Below are positions 1 to 7,376 of a stretch of 13,989 bases of DNA, in pieces; the first letter of the stretch is position 1; each line of letters opens with the position of its first letter. Under the pieces are notes generated by a model. The model was given only the letters and a program-made list of their open reading frames with translations, made no database searches and had not been told where the DNA came from. Position numbers and translations under genes: made by a program. This DNA comes from Candidatus Nomurabacteria bacterium (GTDB taxonomy: Bacteria > Patescibacteriota > Minisyncoccia > Phycocordibacterales > UBA9973). The DNA is taken from positions 1-13,989 of the forward strand of contig CAIQAW010000011.1 in NCBI GenBank assembly GCA_903869875.1. Direction: 5' to 3'.

Positions 1-1032
1 GAAGAAAAAGCTCGTGGTATTACTATCGCGCTTTCACACAACGAGTACGAAACACCTACTCGTCACTACGCACACATCGACGCCCCAGGCCACGCCGACT
101 ACATCAAAAACATGATTACCGGTGCAGCTCAAATGGACGGTGCAATCATTGTGGTTGCAGCAACTGATGGTGCAATGCCACAAACTCGTGAACATATTCT
201 TCTTGCAAAACAAGTTGGTGTTCCAAAAATTATCGTTTTCCTAAACAAATGCGACATGGTAGATGACCAAGACATGATCGAACTTGTTGAAGAAGAAATC
301 CGTGAAATCCTTACAAAGAATGGTTTCGACGGTGCAAACACACCTGTTATCCGTGGTTCAGGCCTTAAGGCTCTTGAATCTGCAGACAACAATGATCCAT
401 GGGCACAAAAAGTTATGGAACTAGTAAACGCATTGGATACATACATTCCTGTACCAGAACGTGACCTAGACAAACCTTTCCTTATGCCTATCGAAGACGT
501 TTTCTCAATCGAAGGACGTGGAACAGTTGTTACAGGTAAAATCGAACGCGGTATCGTAAAGGTTGGTGAAGAAGTTGAAATCGTTGGTATTAAGGACACT
601 GTTAAAACAACAGTTACTGGTATCGAAATGTTTAACAAGTCACTATCTGAAGGTATGGCAGGCGACAACGCTGGTATACTACTACGCGGTATCAAAAAAG
701 AAGATATTGCCCGTGGTCAAGTTCTATCAAAAACTGGTACAGTTACTCCTCACTCAGAATTTGAATGTGAAGTTTACGTACTTAAGAAAGAAGAAGGCGG
801 ACGTCATACTCCATTCTTCAAGGGTTACAAGCCACAATTCTACATCCGTACAACAGATGTAACTGGCGACGTAGAACTTGCAGCTGGAACTGAAATGGTT
901 ATGCCTGGCGATACAGCAAATCTTTCTGTTAAACTCGTTACTCCTGTTGCTCTAGAAGACAAAATGCGCTTCGCTATTCGTGAAGGTGGCAAAACTGTTG
1001 GTGCAGGTGTTATTACCAAGATCATCAAATAA
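1..1032 (+). CDS. tuf: Elongation factor Tu, 5' end missing
   Basis: EF-Tu is the GTPase that delivers aminoacyl-tRNA to the ribosome. The frame is open from base 1, so the gene begins before the window; 343 codons are visible and roughly the first 50 residues, including the P-loop, are absent. The visible part starts in switch I (EEKARGITI), then has the DxPGH switch II motif (here DAPGH, with the catalytic His), NKCD for guanine recognition, and domains 2 and 3 ending in FAIREGGKTVGAGVITKI. The internal ATG at 112 is not the true start, because conserved EF-Tu sequence continues upstream of it in frame. It lies 25 bp ahead of rpsJ, the usual tuf-S10 arrangement, so the two are probably co-transcribed. 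The identification is essentially certain. Confidence 0.98.
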   Translation, partial: EEKARGITIALSHNEYETPTRHYAHIDAPGHADYIKNMITGAAQMDGAIIVVAATDGAMPQTREHILLAKQVGVPKIIVFLNKCDMVDDQDMIELVEEEIREILTKNGFDGANTPVIRGSGLKALESADNNDPWAQKVMELVNALDTYIPVPERDLDKPFLMPIEDVFSIEGRGTVVTGKIERGIVKVGEEVEIVGIKDTVKTTVTGIEMFNKSLSEGMAGDNAGILLRGIKKEDIARGQVLSKTGTVTPHSEFECEVYVLKKEEGGRHTPFFKGYKPQFYIRTTDVTGDVELAAGTEMVMPGDTANLSVKLVTPVALEDKMRFAIREGGKTVGAGVITKIIK

Positions 1033-1057
1033 ATAAACGACCAAACTCGTTCATTAT

Positions 1058-1396
1058 ATGTCAACAAAAACTACAAAAACTAAAGAAGGTGAAGCAAAGC
1101 TTCGTATTCGCGTACGCGCATATGAAAGTAAGATACTCGACACCTCAGTAAAAACCATCATCGACACAGCGTTACGAAACGATGCCGTTGTTGTTGGTCC
1201 GGTACCATTACCGACTGAAATCAAGAAGTACACAGTTAACCGTTCTCCGTTTATTTACAAAAATTCACGTGAACAGTTTGAAATGCGTACTCATAAACGA
1301 ATGATTGAAATCCTGAACCCTACAAAGGCTACTATGGACGCACTTTCTTCAATCAATCTACCTCATGGTGTTGATGTTGATATAAAGATGCTCTAA
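1058..1396 (+). CDS. rpsJ: 30S ribosomal protein S10 (uS10)
   Basis: S10 is a small-subunit head protein and also the NusE transcription antitermination factor. The 112-aa product carries the family pattern: KLRIRVRAYESKILD near the N-terminus, GPVPLPTEIKKYTVNRSPFIYKNSREQFEMRTHKR in the middle, and LPHGVDVDIKML at the end. It is slightly longer than the usual ~102 aa because of a charged N-terminal extension (MSTKTTKTKEGEA). The ATG is preceded by TTAT and no Shine-Dalgarno sequence is visible. It follows tuf by 25 bp. A structured gap of 190 bp separates it from rplC, whereas the later genes in the block are 4-12 bp apart. Confidence 0.97.
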   Translation: MSTKTTKTKEGEAKLRIRVRAYESKILDTSVKTIIDTALRNDAVVVGPVPLPTEIKKYTVNRSPFIYKNSREQFEMRTHKRMIEILNPTKATMDALSSINLPHGVDVDIKML

Positions 1397-1424
1397 ATCG
1401 GTTCTTTTACAGATTCGACCAGAT

Positions 1425-1585
1425 TATTAGAACTAATTATGTACCAGTATCATGCTGGGCATGATGTAAGTTTACAGTGGACAGTGAACAGTGGACAGTG
1501 AAATGCAATTGTATTTTTCTGTAAACTGTAAACTTTAAACTTTTTAACTCGCATCACGTCCGTGTGATGCTCGGTACCTCTAATA
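1425..1585 (+). promoter_or_regulatory. Closed multibranch RNA structure before rplC (candidate leader)
   Basis: This spacer can fold into a closed multibranch structure ending two bases before the rplC ATG. TATTAGA (1425-1431) pairs with TCTAATA (1579-1585), and GTACC (1441-1445) pairs with GGTAC (1573-1577), nested inside. Within this closing stem lie a 7-bp hairpin ATCATGC/GCATGAT (1449-1465), the heptad-repeat hairpin (1468-1535), and a 7-bp hairpin GCATCAC/GTGATGC (1551-1570). The pairings are seen in the sequence. A role in controlling rplC-rplB translation, for example binding of L4 or another r-protein, is inference; I recognise no known leader family. Confidence 0.5.
1468..1535 (+). 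repeat. Heptad-repeat hairpin, copy A
   Basis: The left arm is four imperfect 7-mers (TTTACAG, TGGACAG, TGAACAG, TGGACAG; 1471-1498). The right arm is CTGTAAA, CTGTAAA, CTTTAAA (1519-1539). The outer stem AAGTTTACAG (1468-1477) pairs perfectly with CTGTAAACTT (1526-1535), and the inner heptads pair only at ACAG/CTGT. The core contains ATGCA..TGTAT (1503-1514), itself able to pair. A second element of the same design lies in the 23S intron at 8787-8871. The family is unknown to me. Confidence 0.6.
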
Positions 1586-1586
1586 T

Positions 1587-2189
1587 ATGAAATTTTTACT
1601 AGGAACAAAACAACAGATGACCCAATTCTTTGCGGAAAACGGTCATGTGTTTCCGGCTACCGTGGTGTCACTATCACCGGTTGTCGTTACTGCATTAAAG
1701 ACAGTAGCAGAGAACGGTTACTCTGCAGTTCAGGTTGGTTTCGGTACATCACGCCCAGCGTTACGTACTAAGGCAGAACTTGGACACTCAAAAGAACCAT
1801 ACAAAGTTATTCGAGAATTTCGTTTAGAAGCAGACCCAACATTTGCCATCGGGGACACTATCGACCCAACACTATTTGACCTTGGTCAGAAAGTTGCGGT
1901 GTCAGGTATATCTAAAGGTAAAGGTTTCCAAGGTGTTGTTAAACGCCATGGTTTCTCTGGAGGACGTCGTTCACACGGTCAGAAACACTCTGAACGCGAA
2001 CACGGTTCTATAGGTGGAGGTCTACGTACACGCGTGCCTAAGGGTATGCGCATGGGCGGACGTATGGGTACAGACCGTATTACGGTTAAAAACCTACAAG
2101 TCCTACACATAGATACAGCTGCAAACGAAATGTACATAAAGGGTGCAATACCAGGTCGACGAGGAACACTACTAGAAATCATAGGTTAA
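1587..2189 (+). CDS. rplC: 50S ribosomal protein L3 (uL3)
   Basis: L3 is an early-assembling large-subunit protein with a loop reaching toward the peptidyl-transferase centre. The 200-aa product shows the L3 pattern: an N-terminal KFLLGTKQQMTQFF followed by a beta-barrel region, the KGKGFQGVVKRHGFSGGRRSHGQKHSEREHGSIGG segment around residues 110-145, and GMRMGGRMGTDRITVKNLQV toward the end. Its length is close to the usual ~205-210 aa. The ATG lies in an ATATATG context, two bases after a predicted closing helix, with no Shine-Dalgarno sequence. It is followed 4 bp later by rplD. It is either co-transcribed with rpsJ or expressed from an unidentified promoter in the 190-bp spacer. Confidence 0.97.
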   Translation: MKFLLGTKQQMTQFFAENGHVFPATVVSLSPVVVTALKTVAENGYSAVQVGFGTSRPALRTKAELGHSKEPYKVIREFRLEADPTFAIGDTIDPTLFDLGQKVAVSGISKGKGFQGVVKRHGFSGGRRSHGQKHSEREHGSIGGGLRTRVPKGMRMGGRMGTDRITVKNLQVLHIDTAANEMYIKGAIPGRRGTLLEIIG

Positions 2190-2193
2190 TTAT

Positions 2194-2856
2194 ATGGAAG
2201 CAACATTATACACAGCAGGTGCATCTAAAGGCGCAAGTCTTACAGTACCTGAAGCAATATTCGGGCTTCCATGGAACAGTGACTTGGTACACCAAGTTTC
2301 TGTAGCCATGATGGCCAATGCGCGACCAACAGTTGCTGACACCAAGGACCGAAGTGAAGTTCGTGGTGGAGGTAAAAAACCTTGGAAGCAAAAAGGTACA
2401 GGACGTTCTCGTCACGGTTCATCTCGTTCGCCAATTTGGCGCCACGGTGGTGTAACACACGGACCACTTTCAGCTAAAGATTATTCTCAAAAGATTAATC
2501 GTAAGATGAAAACAAAAGCATTGTTTACCGTACTTTCTCGCAAGTTCAAAGATGGGGAAATAATATTTGTTAACCCACTGGACATGAAGTCTATCAAAAC
2601 CAAAGATGCGTTTACAGTTCTTTCAGGACTAGCAACTGCAACAGGTAAAGATCGTCTTTCAACAAAAAGAAAAAATACAGCACTTATGGTACTTCCTGCA
2701 CGTAATGCCACAGTTGAAAAGAGTTTCAAAAACCTTCCTCAACTATTGGTAGACCAATTGAAGGACATCAGTGTGGTTGATGTTTTACAGAAGAAATATC
2801 TTATTATTGTAGATCCTACTAATGCATTTGCATTCTTAGAGAGTAAGCGAACATAA
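2194..2856 (+). CDS. rplD: 50S ribosomal protein L4 (uL4)
   Basis: L4 binds 23S domain I, lines the exit tunnel, and in some bacteria represses its own operon. The 220-aa product has the diagnostic tunnel-loop segment VRGGGKKPWKQKGTGRSRHGSSRSPIWRHGGVTHGP (about residues 56-91), preceded by VHQVSVAMMANARPTVADTKDRSE and followed by KINRKMKTKALFTVLSRK. The C-terminal VVDVLQKKYLIIVDPTNAF matches the family's closing strand and helix. The start sits in TTATATG without a Shine-Dalgarno sequence, 4 bp after rplC. Autogenous control by L4 is known for the E. coli S10 operon; whether it applies here cannot be read from the sequence. Confidence 0.97.
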   Translation: MEATLYTAGASKGASLTVPEAIFGLPWNSDLVHQVSVAMMANARPTVADTKDRSEVRGGGKKPWKQKGTGRSRHGSSRSPIWRHGGVTHGPLSAKDYSQKINRKMKTKALFTVLSRKFKDGEIIFVNPLDMKSIKTKDAFTVLSGLATATGKDRLSTKRKNTALMVLPARNATVEKSFKNLPQLLVDQLKDISVVDVLQKKYLIIVDPTNAFAFLESKRT

Positions 2857-2860
2857 TTAT

Positions 2861-3187
2861 ATGGCTACTAAAAAAACAACAACAAAAGAAATAAAGCCTG
2901 TAGCTGAAAAAGTAGCAAAGTCTTTAATTGGTAAAATACTAGTTACTGAAAAAACTACTGCTATGGCAGACAAAAACCAGTACACATTTGATGTTGCAAA
3001 AAATGCGACAAAAAATGAAATCAAGAAATTGATTGAAAAAATGTACAAAGTTAAGCCTATTTCAGTCAACACCTTGCGTGTAAAACCAAAAGCGGTTTTC
3101 ATGAAAGGTCATATGGGTACACTTAAGGGTACTAAAAAAGCGGTCGTAACATTGAAAAAAGGCGACAGTTTGCCCCTAAGTCAATAA
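2861..3187 (+). CDS. rplW: 50S ribosomal protein L23 (uL23)
   Basis: L23 sits at the polypeptide exit and docks trigger factor and the signal recognition particle. The 108-aa product has a lysine-rich N-terminal extension of about 25 residues (MATKKTTTKEIKPVAEKVAKS). The L23 core follows: ILVTEKTTAMADKNQYTFDVAKNATKNEIKKLIEKMYKVKPISVNTLRVK, a positively charged loop, and a terminal GTKKAVVTLKKGDSL strand. The start is again TTATATG without a Shine-Dalgarno sequence, 4 bp after rplD. It ends with tandem stops (TAA then TAG) 12 bp before rplB. Confidence 0.96.
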   Translation: MATKKTTTKEIKPVAEKVAKSLIGKILVTEKTTAMADKNQYTFDVAKNATKNEIKKLIEKMYKVKPISVNTLRVKPKAVFMKGHMGTLKGTKKAVVTLKKGDSLPLSQ

Positions 3188-3199
3188 TAGAAAAAAGTC

Positions 3200-4036
3200 A
3201 TGAAATCATACAAACCAACAACTCCTTCACGGAGAAACATGCTGACAATCAATTATCGTGAAGTGCTTTCAACCGACACTCCTCTAAAATCTTTAACAAA
3301 AGGTTTTACTCGAGCACACGGACGAAATAACCTCGGACGTATTACAACTCGCCACAAGGGCGGTGGTAACAAGCGTCGTTATCGAGCAATTGATTTCAAA
3401 TACGACAAAGTAAATATTCCAGCGAAGATTACTTCGGTAGAATACGATCCAAACCGTACATCATTTATATCTCTTGCAGTATATGCAGACGGTGTAAAAA
3501 GATACGTGTTAACACCCAAGTCAATAAAGGTAGGCGACACATTTATAGTGTCAGCTGACGCCCCATTGACTGCTGGTAACAGACTTCCACTACGCGTAGT
3601 ACCTGTTGGTACCTACGTATACAACGTGGAAATCAAAGCCGGTGGTGGTGCTAAGATCGCTCGCTCAGCGGGTAACTACGCCCAGGTAGTGGCAAACGAT
3701 AACGGTTACACCCTTATCAAACTACCATCATCAGAAGTTCGTAAAGTTCGCGAAGAATGCTTTGCCTCTATAGGTGAAGTTTCAAACGAAGAAAACAAAC
3801 TACGCAACTACGGTAAGGCTGGACGCAGTCGATGGAAGGGTATACGCCCAACTGTCCGCGGTTCAGCCATGAACCCAGTTGACCACCCATACGGTGGAGG
3901 TGAAGGTGCTCAAGGACGCGGAACCAAACGACCGAAAACCATGTGGGGTAAGGTTACAGGTGGACGCAAAACCAGAACACCAAAGAAATATTCAAACATC
4001 TTTATCGTCTCACGACGCGCAAAGAAGAAGAAATAA
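3200..4036 (+). CDS. rplB: 50S ribosomal protein L2 (uL2)
   Basis: L2 is a core large-subunit protein needed for subunit association and peptidyl-transferase assembly. The 278-aa product is full length for the family. It has the N-terminal YKPTTPSRRNM, the GRNNLGRITTRHKGGGNKRRYRAIDFK segment, and a C-terminal RGSAMNPVDHPYGGGEG block. In that block the conserved Asp-His pair is kept (D228, H229), while the second His of the usual HPHGGGEG is Tyr (Y231). The tail is very basic (RRAKKKK). It lies 12 bp after rplW and is the last gene of the block: a strong terminator follows within 5 bp, where rpsS would be expected. Confidence 0.98.
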   Translation: MKSYKPTTPSRRNMLTINYREVLSTDTPLKSLTKGFTRAHGRNNLGRITTRHKGGGNKRRYRAIDFKYDKVNIPAKITSVEYDPNRTSFISLAVYADGVKRYVLTPKSIKVGDTFIVSADAPLTAGNRLPLRVVPVGTYVYNVEIKAGGGAKIARSAGNYAQVVANDNGYTLIKLPSSEVRKVREECFASIGEVSNEENKLRNYGKAGRSRWKGIRPTVRGSAMNPVDHPYGGGEGAQGRGTKRPKTMWGKVTGGRKTRTPKKYSNIFIVSRRAKKKK

Positions 4037-4040
4037 TTTT

Positions 4041-4076
4041 AACAAAAAACCCCTTACTATGTAGGGGTTTTTTGTT
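4041..4076 (+). terminator. Rho-independent terminator after rplB
   Basis: AACAAAAAACCCCT (4041-4054) pairs perfectly with AGGGGTTTTTTGTT (4063-4076) around an 8-nt loop. The right arm holds a six-T run after the GC-rich part. It ends the ribosomal-protein transcript. Confidence 0.93.
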
Positions 4077-4089
4077 GCTATAATATGTA

Positions 4090-4118
4090 TTGACAAATAT
4101 GTATAAATAGAGTAATAT
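4090..4118 (+). promoter_or_regulatory. Sigma70-type promoter for the lysine-rich protein gene
   Basis: A consensus -35 TTGACA (4090-4095) is followed after 17 bp by TAATAT (4113-4118). An overlapping TATAAT at 4116-4121 would give a 20-bp spacer. The predicted start point is about 20-25 bases upstream of the ATG at 4147. Confidence 0.75.
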
Positions 4119-4146
4119 AATAAAAAATTATTTCAATCTAAATACC

Positions 4147-4995
4147 ATGCAGTATAAAAATTTGACCACTAAATTAGGAAACTTGTACAGAAAAAGAGAC
4201 GGAAAACTTGCTGTTTTACAAGAAAAAATCGAAGGTACTGAGTCTTTTAACGAGCTAGTTGAAAAAGTAGAACTTACAAAGGGCGTAAATGCTTTTGTGT
4301 TTGTTGCATTGAAATCAGAAGGCCAAGGTGATTCTGAAAGTATTGTAAAAAAAGCGATACTAAGTGTTGGTGACTTTACGATTACCTCAATGAGCGGAGG
4401 GTTAAAAGTTACGATTTTAGAAGATAGAATCAAAGGATTTAAAACTACTAAAATGCGTACTGTTAAACCTATCGCTAGAAAAGCAACTTCCAAAAAGGAT
4501 GACGAAGTAAAACAAAATCCTGCAAATTCAAATTCAAACCAAACCCAAAATTCCGTTATGTCAGAAGAAGTTAGAACAAAGAGAAAGTACACGAAAAAAA
4601 GTGTAGAAGAAAAAAATCGTGCAGCCTTTAGGCCTAAACGACCTTACACAAAAAAAGCAAAAAAGGCCGCTGCAAAAAAAGTAGTTAAAAAGATTGCACC
4701 TAAAAAGGCAGTTAAAAAAACCACTAAAAAAGCTGCAAAAAAGGTAGTCAAAAAAACCTCATCTAAGAAAGAGATAAATACTTTTGTCCAGGTAAACACC
4801 AAACTAATAAATGACCTTTTTGCATCTTTCCGGAACAAGAATGTCATGCGAAATATCGTTGCTGATTTGGTAGAAAACTTACCCGCAAAAAGTAGAACTA
4901 TTTTGTTTGCAAAGTACGGTTACAGCAAAATGACTGAAGATGATAAAGTTGCATTAAAACTCGGCCATCGAGTTGCGTCTATTACTAAAAAATAG
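4147..4995 (+). CDS. Lysine-rich protein with histone H1-like segment, function unknown
   Basis: The 282-aa product has three visible parts. Residues 1-112 form a mixed alpha/beta-looking N-terminal region that I do not recognise. Residues about 144-208 are extremely rich in Lys and Ala, with repeated KKAAAKKVVKK-type units and two copies of a YTKK box, like histone H1 or bacterial H1-like tails. Residues 209-282 form a predicted helical domain (FVQVNTKLINDLFASF, then ENLPAKSRTILFAKYGYSK). The last part faintly recalls sigma region 4 but lacks a clear helix-turn-helix. No signal peptide or membrane segment is seen. The basic tail suggests nucleic-acid binding, so a nucleoid or rRNA-related role is possible but unproven. 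It is a single-gene unit with its own promoter and terminator between the r-protein operon and the rRNA genes. Confidence 0.8.
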   Translation: MQYKNLTTKLGNLYRKRDGKLAVLQEKIEGTESFNELVEKVELTKGVNAFVFVALKSEGQGDSESIVKKAILSVGDFTITSMSGGLKVTILEDRIKGFKTTKMRTVKPIARKATSKKDDEVKQNPANSNSNQTQNSVMSEEVRTKRKYTKKSVEEKNRAAFRPKRPYTKKAKKAAAKKVVKKIAPKKAVKKTTKKAAKKVVKKTSSKKEINTFVQVNTKLINDLFASFRNKNVMRNIVADLVENLPAKSRTILFAKYGYSKMTEDDKVALKLGHRVASITKK

Positions 4996-5024
4996 GCATA
5001 AATTGCTTCAGTATTTTTAAACCC

Positions 5025-5052
5025 CCCCTATCGGTAAACGATAGGGGTTTTT
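5025..5052 (+). terminator. Rho-independent terminator
   Basis: CCCCTATCG (5025-5033) pairs with CGATAGGGG (5039-5047) around a 5-nt loop, followed by five Ts (5048-5052). It ends the 4147-4995 gene and separates it from the rRNA promoter. Confidence 0.92.
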
Positions 5053-5126
5053 GTATTAAATTTTGGGTGTTTTTCCGGTATCCCCAGCTTATCCCCATGT
5101 TTAAATATTGACCCTATATTAAACGC

Positions 5127-5153
5127 TTGACTTTGTTTAAGTTTTCGTATAGT
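5127..5153 (+). promoter_or_regulatory. Candidate rRNA promoter
   Basis: TTGACT (5127-5132) is followed by TATAGT (5148-5153) with a 15-bp spacer; a 17-bp spacer would instead give the poorer TAGTCT. It is the best promoter match between the terminator at 5052 and the 23S gene. The spacing is short, so the exact -10 is uncertain. Confidence 0.5.
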
Positions 5154-5328
5154 CTATCACTTGTATTCATTGATAACTGCATCCCGTCCTGCACACCCAT
5201 TTGGGGTCTTTAGTGTCAGAGACGGAAGTATAAAAAGTCAAATGTTTACATAACACCAGCGGTGGTGGCGTGTAGACAGTACATAATCATCATATGCCTA
5301 ACGGCCGGTGATGGTTAGCAAATTTCCT
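5154..5328 (+). other. Pre-23S leader
   Basis: About 175 bp lie between the candidate promoter and the estimated mature 23S end. I see no ORF and no tRNA here. It contains short GC-rich inverted repeats (around 5252-5275 and 5298-5318) and ends in the processing stem. No 16S 3' end is present. Confidence 0.55.
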
Positions 5329-5336
5329 AATAGGAA
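5318..5336 (+). repeat. 23S processing stem, left strand (partner 9459-9477)
   Basis: GCAAATTTCCTAATAGGAA (5318-5336) is the perfect 19-bp reverse complement of 9459-9477. It includes helix 1 of mature 23S and extends it into the precursor, as expected for an RNase III-type processing stem. Confidence 0.85.
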
Positions 5337-5883
5337 ATTAAGAGCGTACGGCGGATGCCTTGACTATCTATGGCGATGAAGGACGCGGACTAGCGGCGAA
5401 ACGTTTCGGGGAGGTGCTAATCAACCTTTGATCCGGGAATATCCGAATGGGGAAACCTTGTAGAGTAACCCTCTACAGCTATACAGCTTGACTGTATATC
5501 GCATACCCTGGGAAGTGAAACATCTCAGTACCAGGAGGAAAAGAAAACAATGTCGCAAGACAATATTTCCTAAGTAGCGGCGAGCGAAAAGGAAAGAGCC
5601 CAAACCGGTCCAAAATGAAGCACATATATTTCGTGTATTTAATTACTGAAATATGTTTGCTTCATTTTGGACCGGGGTTGTAAGATGACAACGTCAATTT
5701 ATTGAGAAGAGTCAAAAATTGTGTTTATAGATGAAGTTGCTGGAAAGCAACGCCACAGACGGTGATAGCCCTGTAATCGAAATAAACATAACTCTTTTGT
5801 TGTTATTCTTGAGTAGTTCAGGACATGAATAGCTTGAACGAATCCACCAGTACTAACTGGTAAGGCTAAATACATAGATAGAT

Positions 5884-5926
<43 letters not shown>

Positions 5927-6503
5927 GAAAGGGGAGTGAAATAGACCTGAAACCGTATGCTTACAAGGAGTCAGAGCGGTGTATTTATACACCGTCATGG
6001 CGTGCCTATTGAAGAATGAGCCAACGAGTTTAGTTATGTTGCTGGCTAAGTGGAAACCCCACGGAGCCCAAGGGAAACCAAGTGTTAATAGCGCGAAAAA
6101 ATAGTAGTATAACTAAGACCCGAAACCAAGTGAGCTACCCATGAGCAGGATGAAGGTATCAGAAATGGTACTGGAGGTCCGAACCGGTTGCCCGTTCAAC
6201 AGCATCGGATGACTTGTGGGTTGGAGTGAAAAGCTAATCGAACTTGGTAATAGCTGGTTCTCTCTGAAATAGCTTTAGGGCTAGCGTACATCGTACCCGC
6301 TGGGGGTAGAGCACTGGAAGATTTCGACAGGGAGCAATCTCGCGACATCTATCAACCTCCGAATACCAGCGATTAAGTAATGTGCAGTTAGACGATGGGG
6401 GCGAAGCTCCATACGTCGAAAGGGGAACAGCCCAGACCTTTGGTTAAGGTCCCTAAATCATAGTTAAGTGCATCTTAAGGAGGTGATATTTCTCCGACAA
6501 TGA

Positions 6504-6535
<32 letters not shown>

Positions 6536-7341
6536 GAAAGCGTAACAGCTCACTCATCAAGAGATTTCGCACCGAAAATAATCGGGGCTAAACTATGTAC
6601 CGAAACTAAGGATGCGATACGACCTTCGGGAAGTATTGCGTGGTAAGAGAGTATTCCACTCAGCGTTGAAGCCAAAGGGGCGACCCATGGTGGAGCGTGT
6701 GGAAGTAAGAATGTTGGCACAAGTAACCGCAAGGAGGGTGAGACCCCCTCCCGCCGAAAGATCAAGGTTTCCAAAGCAATGACAATCAGCTTTGGGTTAG
6801 TCGGTCCTAAGGAGATGGCGACAGCCGAATTCGATGGACGCATGGTTAATATTCCATGACTTCTGTTATATGCGATGAAGGGACGAAGGGTAGTATGAAG
6901 AGCAGATTATTGGATTTCTGTTTATGGTGTGAATGTGGGGGTTAGGAAAATCCGGTCCCTGGTCGTAATAGACAACATGTAAGCACAGTATAAAGGTTGG
7001 GGTTCGCCCTGATCAATTCTTCAAAGCACGCTTCCGAGAAAATCTTCTAAGCTTAATATAATAGAAACCGTACCGCAAACCGACACAGGTGATCAGGTCG
7101 AGTAGACCAAGGCGAACGAGTGAGAGGTCTTCAAGGAACTCGGCAAAAAAGCATCCGTAACTTTGGAATAAGGATTGCCCATAGCAATATGGGCCGCAGC
7201 GAAAGTTTCTCTGGCAACTGTTTATCAAAAACACAGCTCCCTGCGAACTCGTAAGAGGATGTATAGGGGGTGACGCCTGACCAATGCCAGAAGGTTAACT
7301 ACCGACGGTGAGATTATCTCAAGCTGTTGGTATAAGCCCTG

Positions 7342-7376
<35 letters not shown>

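Noticed and set aside
1471..1548. CRISPR-like array in the rpsJ-rplC spacer
   Set aside because: The repeat units are only 7 bp with no spacers between them and form one hairpin, unlike CRISPR repeats of ~23-47 bp with unique spacers.
4840..4995. Sigma factor region 4 in the C-terminus of the lysine-rich protein
   Set aside because: Only a faint LPxKSRxIL..KYG resemblance; the helix-turn-helix signature (TLEEIG..GVTRERVRQ-like) is absent.
5605..5676. Long inverted repeat near the 23S 5' end as a possible third insertion
   Set aside because: It coincides with a normally variable hairpin of 23S domain I, and flanking rRNA is continuous, so it is an ordinary expansion helix.
6550..7234. Minus-strand ORFs within the 23S gene
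   Set aside because: They are antisense to conserved rRNA and show no recognisable protein features.
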